Below are positions 1 to 6,945 of a stretch of 25,030 nt of DNA, piece after piece. Origin of the DNA: an uncultured Prevotella sp. (GTDB lineage Bacteria; Bacteroidota; Bacteroidia; Bacteroidales; Bacteroidaceae). The position numbers and the translations under genes were made by a program. Position 1 is the first letter of the stretch; the number at the start of each line of letters is the position of its first letter. Below the pieces are notes generated by a model. It saw only the letters and a program-made list of their open reading frames with translations, ran no database searches and was not told where the DNA came from. Location of the stretch: contig CAKQAD010000022.1 of assembly GCA_934215545.1 (NCBI GenBank), positions 1 through 25,030 on the forward strand. Direction: 5' to 3'.

Positions 1-389
1 AAACGAACAGCCATACGTGTATCCTTGTTAGCTCCGCAGAAACCATCTACTACATAGAGGTTCTTGTTGCAAAGCTCTTCCTTTGCGATATTCTTAACCT
101 TTGCCCATACCTCTTCAGACATTGGGTGGTTGTCGTTCTTATATTCCTCTGAAGTCCACCATACAGTGTCCTTAGAGTTAGCGTCCATTACGATGTACTT
201 GTCCTTAGGAGAGCGACCAGTGTAGATACCTGTCATTACGTTAACTGCACCGAGTTCTGTCTGCTGACCTACCTCGAAACCTTCGAGACCTGCCTTTGTC
301 TCTTCTTCAAACAACTGCTCATAAGACGGATTGTGAGCGATTACTGTAGAACCAGTAATACCATACTGTGTCAAATCTAACTTTGCCAT
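1..389 (-). CDS. pckA: Phosphoenolpyruvate carboxykinase (ATP), N-terminal part
   Basis: This is the first 129 codons of a gene that continues past the left edge. The start is the ATG at 387-389, preceded on its strand by an A-rich leader. The protein begins [11 protein letters not shown] and carries the family signature [13 protein letters not shown] at about residues 53-65, whose Arg59 corresponds to the substrate-binding arginine of ATP-dependent PEPCKs. The [13 protein letters not shown] region (about 117-129) is also typical. The family enzyme interconverts oxaloacetate plus ATP with PEP, CO2 and ADP in the cytosol. In Bacteroidota it mainly runs in the carboxylating direction, feeding fumarate and succinate fermentation. 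The kinase domain with the P-loop and metal ligands is outside the window, so integrity cannot be judged. A promoter-like box at 560-567 implies a leader of about 165 nt. Confidence 0.95.
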   Translation of the reverse strand, partial: MAKLDLTQYGITGSTVIAHNPSYEQLFEEETKAGLEGFEVGQQTELGAVNVMTGIYTGRSPKDKYIVMDANSKDTVWWTSEEYKNDNHPMSEEVWAKVKNIAKEELCNKNLYVVDGFCGANKDTRMAVR

Positions 390-559
390 TTTTTTTGAAA
401 ATATAATTTAGATGTGAATATAGATCAACTTCGGTAGGCCTGACTCCGCTATTGCCTGATTGGGGCCGTTGTTTCTGCCTAGGCGACTTTCATTGTCTTT
501 TAATATAAATATGTGTGTGCGTGCCTTCACTCCCGAGGGCTTCGCACTGTTTACCACCG

Positions 560-590
560 CAAAGGTATGAAAAACTTTTAACACGACAAT
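560..590 (-). promoter_or_regulatory. Probable pckA promoter (Bacteroidetes type)
   Basis: Read on the minus strand, 567-560 is TACCTTTG, an exact match to the -7 consensus TAnnTTTG. A poor -33 candidate (ATTG) lies around 587-590. Transcription would begin near 553 and leave a leader of about 165 nt before pckA. That leader contains short GC-rich palindromes such as GCCTAGGC, but I recognise no riboswitch in it. Confidence 0.55.
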
Positions 591-826
591 GTTTAGTAAT
601 GACAAAATTTGCATCAATAGTGTATCATTTATGTTAATTAATTGCAAATTGTAGACGCTTGTACCCCATTTGCTATATGTAGGTTGCAAATAGTAATATT
701 TATTTAATTCAACTACATATTCTGACGCTGAACTCTTTTATAATAACATTGTTTATGAAGGCTCACGGATTTTCAAACGACAAAGGTGCAAAGGCTGATT
801 TTCAGATGGCTGTCAAGGCATCGCCA

Positions 827-885
827 TAAGTAGGTGTTCAAAATTAATTTAAATGATTTTATGCCCTATTTTGAACACCTACTTA
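827..885. repeat. 18-bp perfect inverted repeat with 23-nt AT-rich spacer
   Basis: The left arm TAAGTAGGTGTTCAAAAT (827-844) is exactly complementary to the right arm 868-885. The spacer, 845-867, is AT-rich. No T-run follows either arm and no gene ends nearby, so it does not look like an ordinary intrinsic terminator. It may be a regulator-binding palindrome, a hairpin-forming repeat or the footprint of a small non-autonomous element. Part of the arm sequence (GGTGTTC and ACCTACTT) recurs at 23905-23925. Confidence 0.75.
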
Positions 886-1029
886 ACATAAAACAGGCTA
901 TAGGCAAAGGCAACAGGCTATGAAAAGACTTATTGGCAAGTGCGAATATAATTAGTTAAAGAAACTGAATTTTTATTGCTGTGTGCGGTCTGCAATGACA
1001 TGACATGGCAAGAAAAGGCTTTTTATTAT

Positions 1030-1037
1030 TAACTTTG
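1030..1037 (+). promoter_or_regulatory. Probable upp promoter -7 box
   Basis: TAACTTTG matches the Bacteroidetes -7 consensus TAnnTTTG. I see no good TTTG -33 element at the usual spacing. Transcription from here would give a leader of about 180 nt before upp. Confidence 0.4.
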
Positions 1038-1227
1038 TAGAGTTTAAGCCTAAATTTACTATTGGTGTCCGACAACACTATCGTCTAACATATAATGATG
1101 CCAAATGCTACGTGCTGACAGTTAGCATATTATAACAGGGCAGACATTATATTTTTTAAAATAACACAGACGGCAATAGCATAAGGCGATATAAGGAACG
1201 TAACATAATAAAAAACAAGAAAAACAT

Positions 1228-1884
1228 ATGGAAATTATCGATTTCAGCAAGTCAAACTCCATCATCAACAAGTATATGGCGGAGATGCGCGACAAGGACT
1301 ATCAGAAAAACCGTTTGCTGTTCCGTAACAACATCATGCGCGTGGGAGAGCTCATTGCCTACGAGCTCAGCAAGACATTCAACTACGAAGAGCGCAACGT
1401 GCAGACTCCTCTCGGAGTGGCTAAGGTGAACGTGCCTACCGACAAGCTCGTGCTTGGCACCATATTCCGTGCCGGACTGCCTTTCCACCAGGGTTTTCTG
1501 AACATCTTCGACCATGCTGGCAACGCCTTCGTTTCGGCTTATCGCGAGTATCAGGACGAGGAGCACACAAAGGTGGGAATACATGTGGAATATCTTGCCA
1601 CTCCCGACCTTAACGATGCTACACTGCTCATCGTTGACCCTATGCTTGCCACTGGCGGCTCTATGGAAATGGGCTATAAGGCTCTGCTCACCAAGGGTAA
1701 GCCTAAGAAAGTGCATGTGGTGTGCGTGATGGCGGCTCCTGAGGGCATAGACCATATTCGCAAGACATTCCCTGAAGACACTACAATATGGTGTGCTGCC
1801 GTAGACCCAGGACTCAACGAGCACAAATATATTGTGCCTGGATTCGGCGATGCAGGCGACCTATGCTATGGCGGAAAGATTTAA
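1228..1884 (+). CDS. upp: Uracil phosphoribosyltransferase
   Basis: This 218-residue cytosolic enzyme makes UMP from uracil and PRPP, the one-step route of pyrimidine salvage. The PRPP-binding loop is visible as IVDPMLATGGS at about residues 135-145. The C-terminal uracil-recognition segment PGFGDAGDLCYGGKI (204-218) is intact and is the hallmark of UPRTases among type I phosphoribosyltransferases. FRAGLPF (80-86) matches the conserved N-terminal region. The length is normal for the family. The ATG at 1228 follows a very A-rich stretch, as is usual in this phylum. The gene stands alone: it is divergent from pckA and convergent with the Na/Pi symporter. Two copies of a dispersed palindrome begin at its stop codon. 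A second uridine-salvage enzyme lies at 4005-5666. Confidence 0.97.
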   Translation: MEIIDFSKSNSIINKYMAEMRDKDYQKNRLLFRNNIMRVGELIAYELSKTFNYEERNVQTPLGVAKVNVPTDKLVLGTIFRAGLPFHQGFLNIFDHAGNAFVSAYREYQDEEHTKVGIHVEYLATPDLNDATLLIVDPMLATGGSMEMGYKALLTKGKPKKVHVVCVMAAPEGIDHIRKTFPEDTTIWCAAVDPGLNEHKYIVPGFGDAGDLCYGGKI

Positions 1885-1910
1885 CCCAAATCGGTCATTA
1901 TATTGGGGTT
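1883..1910 (+). repeat. Dispersed palindrome, copy A (imperfect)
   Basis: The sequence starts inside the upp stop codon with the full left arm AACCCAAATCGGTC and the loop ATTA, followed by a divergent right arm TATTGGGGTT. The outer bases still pair (AACCC with GGGTT plus two A-T pairs across one mismatch), so it can form a weak hairpin. It is a variant of the family described at 1917-1940, 22003-22024 and 23942-23969. Confidence 0.7.
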
Positions 1911-1916
1911 AAAACC

Positions 1917-1940
1917 AAAATCGGTCATTAGACCGATTTT
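1917..1940 (+). repeat. Dispersed palindrome, copy B; possible upp terminator
   Basis: Perfect 10-bp stem AAAATCGGTC (1917-1926) and GACCGATTTT (1931-1940) around the loop ATTA. It sits 33 nt after the upp stop and is followed by an AT-rich stretch, so it may act as a weak intrinsic terminator or 3'-end stabiliser. The inner core, ATCGGTC then ATTA then GACCGAT, is identical to the copy at 22003-22024 read on the minus strand. Confidence 0.75.
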
Positions 1941-2053
1941 ATATGATTATTAGGATACTATGTATTCTTTTCAACTTTTGTCAGCGTTTGTTTAGCCAGG
2001 GATTAAGCAAAAGCACCCAACAATGGATATAATTATATGGTTGCAGAACCAAC

Positions 2054-2114
2054 AAAACAAATAAAAAAACCGAAGATGAGCAAACACTCATTCTTCGGTT
2101 TTTTTATTTGTTTT
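2054..2114. terminator. Bidirectional terminator between upp and the Na/Pi symporter gene
   Basis: A perfect 22-bp stem pairs 2054-2075 with 2093-2114. It has a GC core CCGAAG/CTTCGG flanked by seven A on the left and seven T on the right, and further pairing inside the loop with a one-base bulge. The flanking A and T tracts supply a U-run in either direction, so it can terminate both upp and the convergent minus-strand gene at 2169-3863. Confidence 0.9.
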
Positions 2115-2168
2115 ATTGTCTAAGCGCAACCTAACACAAAGGCTATGGCTGCAAATTATAGCTACATA

Positions 2169-3863
2169 CTATGCTTCACGCTGGCGTGTACCCATACGAG
2201 CCTCAACAACATTCACAACATAGTCGCCCAGCTTCTCGCACTCGCTGACAATGTCCATATACATGGTGCCAATAGCATAGGTGTACTTATGGTCGTTAAC
2301 ATCGTTGATGTTCTGCGAGCGCAACTGGTTGCGGTAGTTGTTGATTTCGTTCTCTACGTTGAACGAGCGGTTCACGTCGAGGTTGTCCTTACGCCCGGTG
2401 AGCATCACATTCATCTGAGTCAGCGAGTCATCGGTGAGCTCAAACATCTGGTGCAGGTGCTCATACTGCTGCTCGGTGAAGTCTTCCTTGCCACGCAGCT
2501 TGCGGCTTATGGTGCGTGCAATGTTGAAGCATGAGTCGCCAATCGACTCTATCTCCGATATCTCGCGGAGCATGGCACGTATCTTAGCCTTGGTGTCGTC
2601 GGAGAGGTGCGCATCCGATACGTTGTCGAGATAGTTGGCTATCTCTATCTCCATATTGTCGGAGATACTCTCGTACTTCTCTATGCGTCCATAGAGCTTG
2701 TTGAAGGCTGCATCGTCTTTTATGCCGAGCAACTCGCGCACCATGCCAAACATGCGCTGTATGCGTTCTGCAAACGACTGTATCTCCTTCTGTGCCTCAA
2801 GCACTGAGAGCTCGGGGGTTTTCATGATAGAGTTGCCACCAATATAGCGCAGACGGAAGTCGTCCTCGTCTTTCTTGGCGCTTGGCTTGATGACGTAGCA
2901 CACGAAGCGCTCCATCTGTGGGATAAACCATATCAGCACAGCGGTGTTGCACACGTTGAAGGTGGTGTGGAAAGCGGCAAGCACCACAGAGAGTTTGGCA
3001 GCATCAATGTGATCGGCATGTGGATTAACACCCACAAAGCCACACACCATATCAATGAATGGGTAGAAGCCGAAAAGCACCCATATCACACCAAACACAT
3101 TGAAGGTGAGGTGGGCAAGGGCTGCACGGCGTGCCTGGGTGTTGGCGCCCATAGCTGCGATGTTAGAGGTGATGGTGGTGCCAATGTTTTCGCCCAGCAC
3201 AAGAGCTATACCCATATATATAGGTAGCACGCCACTCGAGCAGAGCACCATAGTGATGGCCATCAGCGCTGCCGACGACTGCATGCAGAAGGTAAGCACT
3301 GTGCCTATGCCAAGGAATGAGAATATGGTGATGTAGCTGTTCTTGTCGAACGATGCGAAGAAATCTATAACCGTCTGGTTGTGGCTGAGATCCATCTCCT
3401 TACCCGTGGCTCCGAGCATTGAAATGGCAAAGAACATAAACGCCACACCAAAGAGAAAATCGCCAATGTAGCGATGCTTGCGGGTGTAGATAAGGATTAT
3501 GGCAAGGAAGAATGCCGGGAACACGACATCCGCCATATTAAACGAGAATCCCAGCGTCATAATCCATGCCGTGAAGGTGGTGCCAATGTTGGCGCCCATA
3601 ATCACCGATATGGCTTGTGCCAGGGTGAGCAAACCGGCATTTACAAAGGACACTGTCATCACCGTGGTGGCGGTAGACGACTGCACAGATGCCGTTACAA
3701 ACATACCGGTAAGCAGGCCGGTGAAGCGGTTGGTAGTCATTGCGCCAAGAATGTGGCGTAACTGCGATCCTGCCATCTTCTGCAGTGCCTCGCTCATCAC
3801 CTTCATACCGTAGATGAGGAGTGCCAATGATCCGATAATCTTAAAAAAAATCCAAATCGACAT
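2169..3863 (-). CDS. Na+/phosphate cotransporter with C-terminal PhoU-like domain
   Basis: This 564-residue inner-membrane protein belongs to the NptA/Na-Pi cotransporter II-related family, which imports inorganic phosphate with sodium. The internal duplication of the family is clear: QSSTATT (61-67) followed by GANIGTT (90-96), then QSSAALMAITM (195-205) followed by GENIGTT (224-230). Hydrophobic segments fill about residues 5-325. From about 350 to 560 the protein is charged and helical, resembling PhoU, as in many bacterial members. The ATG at 3861-3863 opens directly into the first membrane helix. No -7 box was found upstream on its strand. The gene is convergent with upp and divergent from the nucleoside kinase. 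Phosphate import is family knowledge; substrate and regulation are not shown by the sequence. Confidence 0.93.
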   Translation of the reverse strand: MSIWIFFKIIGSLALLIYGMKVMSEALQKMAGSQLRHILGAMTTNRFTGLLTGMFVTASVQSSTATTVMTVSFVNAGLLTLAQAISVIMGANIGTTFTAWIMTLGFSFNMADVVFPAFFLAIILIYTRKHRYIGDFLFGVAFMFFAISMLGATGKEMDLSHNQTVIDFFASFDKNSYITIFSFLGIGTVLTFCMQSSAALMAITMVLCSSGVLPIYMGIALVLGENIGTTITSNIAAMGANTQARRAALAHLTFNVFGVIWVLFGFYPFIDMVCGFVGVNPHADHIDAAKLSVVLAAFHTTFNVCNTAVLIWFIPQMERFVCYVIKPSAKKDEDDFRLRYIGGNSIMKTPELSVLEAQKEIQSFAERIQRMFGMVRELLGIKDDAAFNKLYGRIEKYESISDNMEIEIANYLDNVSDAHLSDDTKAKIRAMLREISEIESIGDSCFNIARTISRKLRGKEDFTEQQYEHLHQMFELTDDSLTQMNVMLTGRKDNLDVNRSFNVENEINNYRNQLRSQNINDVNDHKYTYAIGTMYMDIVSECEKLGDYVVNVVEARMGTRQREA

Positions 3864-3895
3864 ATTTTATTATAATTTATGTGGCGGTGTTGCGC

Positions 3896-3923
3896 TTTGT
3901 GTCGACAAAACGGAGTATCTTTG
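3896..3923 (+). promoter_or_regulatory. Probable promoter of the nucleoside kinase gene
   Basis: TTTG at 3896-3899 and TATCTTTG at 3916-3923 match the -33 and -7 elements, separated by 16 nt. The start codon is about 80 nt downstream of the -7 box. Confidence 0.6.
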
Positions 3924-4004
3924 TTATTTGGATGATGGCAGGCACGAGTTGGCCATTGCTATGCCACACGACTATTATGTTTAACACTCAATCGTTTAGC
4001 CAAA

Positions 4005-5666
4005 ATGAAACAGTTGATACAAATCCGTTGCAAAAATAATAAAAAAACTTTAAAAGTAGCAACTGGAAGCACACTTTCTGATATTTTCTCACAGTCGGGC
4101 ACCGAGATGACTTATCCACCAGTGAGCGCAAAGGTGAACAACAAGGTGGAGGGCATGCACTATAGGGTGTATAATGCTAAGGATGTGGAGTTTCTGGATG
4201 TCACCTCGGCATCGGGCTCACGTGCCTACACACGCACTCTCTTCTTCGTGCTGTGCAAGGCGGTGCACAAGTTGTTTCCAAACAGTTCGGTGAAGATAGA
4301 CATTCCGGTGAGCAATGGCTACTACTGCGACCTGGACATTAAACGCAGTGTCACTGCCGAGGATGCCGACAACATACGCCGCGAGATGCAACGCATCGTG
4401 GAGCGTGCACTGCCTATACGCCGCCACGAAGTTCCCACAGAGGATGCCATACGCATGTTCGAGGGCCTGGGCTATCACAACAAGGCACTGCTGCTGAGAA
4501 CATCGGGCAAGCTCTACACCATATATTATGATATAGAGGGGTTTGTAGACTATTTCTATGGCACTATGCTCACCAACACTTCGCAACTCACACTCTTCGG
4601 ACTGGAGAAATATTACGACGGACTGCTGCTGCGCATACCTTCGCTCAACGACCCTACGCAACTGGGAGCACTTATACGCCAGGACAAGATGTTCGACATA
4701 TTCCGTGAGCATCACAGTTGGCAAAATCTGCTGGGCATGTCGACAGTGGGAACATTCAACGAGGCTGTCAGCCAAGGACACACCACGGAGATTATTAATG
4801 TATCGGAGGCGCTGCAAGAGAAGAAGATAGCACATATTGCCGAGGAGATAGCTGCACGGCCGGAGGTGAAAATGGTGCTCATTGCCGGACCATCGTCGTC
4901 GGGAAAGACCACCACCTGCAAGCGCCTGTCGATACAGCTGGTGTGCAATGGCATACGCCCCGTGCCAATATCGCTCGACGACTATTTCGTGGATCGTGAG
5001 CTAACGCCTAAAGACGAGAAGGGCGACTACGACTATGAGTCGATACATGCACTCAACCTCGACTTGCTCAACCAACAGCTGGCACAACTGTTTCGTGGCG
5101 AAGAGGTGGAGCTTCCTAAATACAACTTCATTACCGGACGCAGCGAGCGTAGCGGTGTGCGCATGACAATGCGACCCAACGATGTGCTCGTGGTGGAGGG
5201 TATACATGCACTCAACCCCGAACTGACTGCACAAATCAATGATGCTCTGAAATACCGTGTCTATGCCTCGGCACTAACCACCATTCTGCTCGACGAGCAC
5301 AACTACATACCTACTACCGACAACCGACTGCTACGACGCATCATACGCGACTTCAAACAGCGGGGCTGCAGCGCCAGCGACACCATAAAGCGCTGGCCAA
5401 GCGTAAGGGCAGGCGAAAACAAGTGGATATTCCCCTATCAGGAGAATGCCGACACGATGTTCAACACTGCCATGATATATGAGCTGGCAGCCATAAAGAC
5501 ACAGGCGGTGCCTATGCTCGAACAGGTGCCCGAGAACAGCGAGCAATATGCCGAAGCCTACCGCCTGCGCAAATTCCTGAGCTACTTCACCGCTATCGAC
5601 CATAGCGTGCTGCCTCCAACATCGCTGCTGCGCGAGTTCTTGGGTGGTAGCTCATTCACATATTAA
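4005..5666 (+). CDS. Nucleoside (uridine-type) kinase with N-terminal ThrRS-like domains
   Basis: This 553-residue fusion has a C-terminal P-loop kinase of the uridine kinase/phosphoribulokinase class. GPSSSGKT is at 295-302, the substrate-side SLDDYF at 323-328, and VVEGIHALNP at 396-405. The N-terminal ~270 residues have a TGS-like start (about 1-65) and then a region resembling the second additional (editing) domain of threonyl-tRNA synthetase. SNGYYCDLDI (103-112) corresponds to the ThrRS-type NGFYYD segment, but there is no synthetase catalytic core. Family members are annotated as nucleoside kinases and are expected to phosphorylate uridine (or cytidine) to the monophosphate. The role of the ThrRS-like part is not known to me. 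With upp nearby, two UMP-salvage routes lie within 4.5 kb, although the genes are not in one operon. Confidence 0.88.
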   Translation: MKQLIQIRCKNNKKTLKVATGSTLSDIFSQSGTEMTYPPVSAKVNNKVEGMHYRVYNAKDVEFLDVTSASGSRAYTRTLFFVLCKAVHKLFPNSSVKIDIPVSNGYYCDLDIKRSVTAEDADNIRREMQRIVERALPIRRHEVPTEDAIRMFEGLGYHNKALLLRTSGKLYTIYYDIEGFVDYFYGTMLTNTSQLTLFGLEKYYDGLLLRIPSLNDPTQLGALIRQDKMFDIFREHHSWQNLLGMSTVGTFNEAVSQGHTTEIINVSEALQEKKIAHIAEEIAARPEVKMVLIAGPSSSGKTTTCKRLSIQLVCNGIRPVPISLDDYFVDRELTPKDEKGDYDYESIHALNLDLLNQQLAQLFRGEEVELPKYNFITGRSERSGVRMTMRPNDVLVVEGIHALNPELTAQINDALKYRVYASALTTILLDEHNYIPTTDNRLLRRIIRDFKQRGCSASDTIKRWPSVRAGENKWIFPYQENADTMFNTAMIYELAAIKTQAVPMLEQVPENSEQYAEAYRLRKFLSYFTAIDHSVLPPTSLLREFLGGSSFTY

Positions 5667-5710
5667 CACCCGGCAATAGCGGATTAGCTGCTGATTTCAC
5701 ATGAGTAATA

Positions 5711-5748
5711 ACAAATATAGCGGAGACATTTGTCTCCGCTATATTTGT
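5711..5748. terminator. Bidirectional terminator after the nucleoside kinase gene
   Basis: An 18-bp perfect stem pairs ACAAATATAGCGGAGACA (5711-5728) with 5731-5748, leaving a very tight turn, so the innermost pair or pairs probably open. The GC core GCGGAGAC is flanked by AT-rich arms. It lies 45 nt after the kinase stop codon and could also serve the convergent gene at 5810-6799. Confidence 0.85.
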
Positions 5749-5752
5749 ATTG

Positions 5753-5802
5753 AACCCAAACAATTTACAGACACCTTTTCTGAGTCTAATGCGATTTGGG
5801 CT
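5753..5802 (-). repeat. Dispersed palindrome, copy E (degenerate)
   Basis: The arm AACCCAAA (5753-5760) and the block TCTAATGCGATTTGGGCT (5785-5802) together resemble the family palindrome. The second block equals the family right half with an AC deletion and one substitution. About 24 unrelated bases separate the two parts. The copy starts 7 nt downstream of the stop codon of the minus-strand lipoprotein gene at 5810, matching the position of the other copies relative to their genes. Confidence 0.5.
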
Positions 5803-5809
5803 AAAGCAA

Positions 5810-6799
5810 TTATAAACTCTTGATGCGAGTTACGAAGTCGTTGGCGTTCAACCCTTTTGCAACAACGCGTCCTGACTTTATTATTATGTTGTCGGGCACG
5901 CTATACATGCCAAGGCGATTGTACATCATGCCGTCTACCATCTTGCCATCGCACACTATGGTGGCACCATCGATATTCTCCTTGTCGAGTGTGGCGCGAC
6001 AGGTGGCTACATCTGGGTCTAAACACAAGCCTATCACCTTCACGTTTTCGCCGGCTGCCTGCACAGCAGAACGCAGCATGTTTATGCTGCTATAGCTCCA
6101 CGATGCCCATGCCACTACCACAGCGGCACCATTGCCACTCAAAGCGCTATTGCTAAGCGGGGTGCCATTGATGTCGTGCGTGCTGAAAGCAGGCACTGGC
6201 ATGCCAGCATTGAGCGTGGTGCATGCCAATACCCGCTCCTTAAGGCGCTGCAGATAGGCATTCTCGGGCTGCTGGGCAAGCATTGTCTTTACGAGTTGCA
6301 ATGCCACGCCATAATCGGGTTGGGCATCCTGAAGGAAGTATTTGCGCACAAGATACTGTCCGACGATGCTCTTTGGATGGTCTTCGACAAACTGTCGTGC
6401 CAGGCGTTTTGCCTCTGGTGGCGACACCGACAATATCTGCTCGCGAAACTCGTTCATCAGTTCGTTGGCCTTGGTGCCCTTCACTGTGAGTTCCTTAAGG
6501 TGCGAGGCATCGCCCTTGATGTCTACCTCCTTGCCGGGCTCGGCAAAGACGGGCTGCTCCGTGAAGTTTGGGAACACTATCATCAGCGTCATGGGGCGGT
6601 CGCACTCGGTGATATAAGAGAATCGGCCTGCCTGCACCTTTATGGTGTCTACCTTTGTTATGTCGGCATCGGGACTATATACATAGAACTCGCCCTGGTT
6701 TAGATTGAGCAGACGACCATCGATGGCAAAGTGCCGCTTGTCGGTGCCACACGCCACTAAAAGCATGGCTGCGAGTATGGCGTAGATTGTTGTTCGCAT
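5810..6799 (-). CDS. DUF4369/thioredoxin-like lipoprotein lacking the CxxC motif
   Basis: This 329-residue predicted lipoprotein has a short signal peptide ending in the lipobox LVAC with Cys17, so it is probably anchored in the outer membrane facing the periplasm. Residues about 22-115 resemble the DUF4369 beta-rich domain that precedes TlpA/AhpC-type thioredoxin domains in Bacteroidota. A helical linker follows, then a thioredoxin-like fold from about 200. Where redox-active relatives have WCxxC, this protein has WSYSS (234-238), so both catalytic cysteines are replaced by serine. The cis-proline region SVPDN (300-304) is kept. It therefore cannot act as a classical disulfide reductase and may be a binding or structural protein. 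The gene is separated from the next minus-strand gene by a terminator and no -7 box was found. Confidence 0.8.
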   Translation of the reverse strand: MRTTIYAILAAMLLVACGTDKRHFAIDGRLLNLNQGEFYVYSPDADITKVDTIKVQAGRFSYITECDRPMTLMIVFPNFTEQPVFAEPGKEVDIKGDASHLKELTVKGTKANELMNEFREQILSVSPPEAKRLARQFVEDHPKSIVGQYLVRKYFLQDAQPDYGVALQLVKTMLAQQPENAYLQRLKERVLACTTLNAGMPVPAFSTHDINGTPLSNSALSGNGAAVVVAWASWSYSSINMLRSAVQAAGENVKVIGLCLDPDVATCRATLDKENIDGATIVCDGKMVDGMMYNRLGMYSVPDNIIIKSGRVVAKGLNANDFVTRIKSL

Positions 6800-6867
6800 C
6801 GTATTACTGTTTTGTTTAATAGTTTCGTTTTTCCTTGCATTTCCACCGACAACATTGTGTCGTCAAC

Positions 6868-6916
6868 GAAAAAAAGGAGTGTGTCAGAACCTCATTATTC
6901 AGTCTTGACACACTCC
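6868..6916 (-). terminator. Intrinsic terminator of the OmpA/TPR lipoprotein gene
   Basis: The 11-bp perfect stem GGAGTGTGTCA (6876-6886) pairs with TGACACACTCC (6906-6916). Read on the minus strand it is followed by a run of T (the A-tract at 6869-6875). It lies about 30 nt past the stop codon of the gene at 6946-8619. Confidence 0.88.
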
Positions 6917-6945
6917 AGTATGTATTTGCCCTTTAGCGTGGGTTT

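Larger units (their letters stand above)
390..1227. other. Long divergent intergenic region between pckA and upp
   Basis: This is 838 nt without a credible gene. It holds the pckA leader and promoter (to about 590), an AT-rich stretch, a perfect 18-bp inverted repeat (827-885), and a probable upp promoter (-7 box at 1030-1037). A 93-codon open frame on the minus strand (408-689) spans the pckA promoter and has no recognisable protein features, so I do not call it. A sequence at 784-797 resembles two adjacent imperfect -7 boxes on the minus strand and may be a relic promoter. Confidence 0.6.

Noticed and set aside
408..689. 93-codon open frame on the minus strand upstream of pckA
   Set aside because: It spans the predicted pckA promoter, has no recognisable domain or start context, and its second half is what a GC-richer leader would give by chance.
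1252..1824. 190-codon open frame antisense to upp
   Set aside because: It is a frame shadow of upp, whose product is unmistakable; the composition (His/Val/Leu-rich) is typical of reverse-strand shadows.
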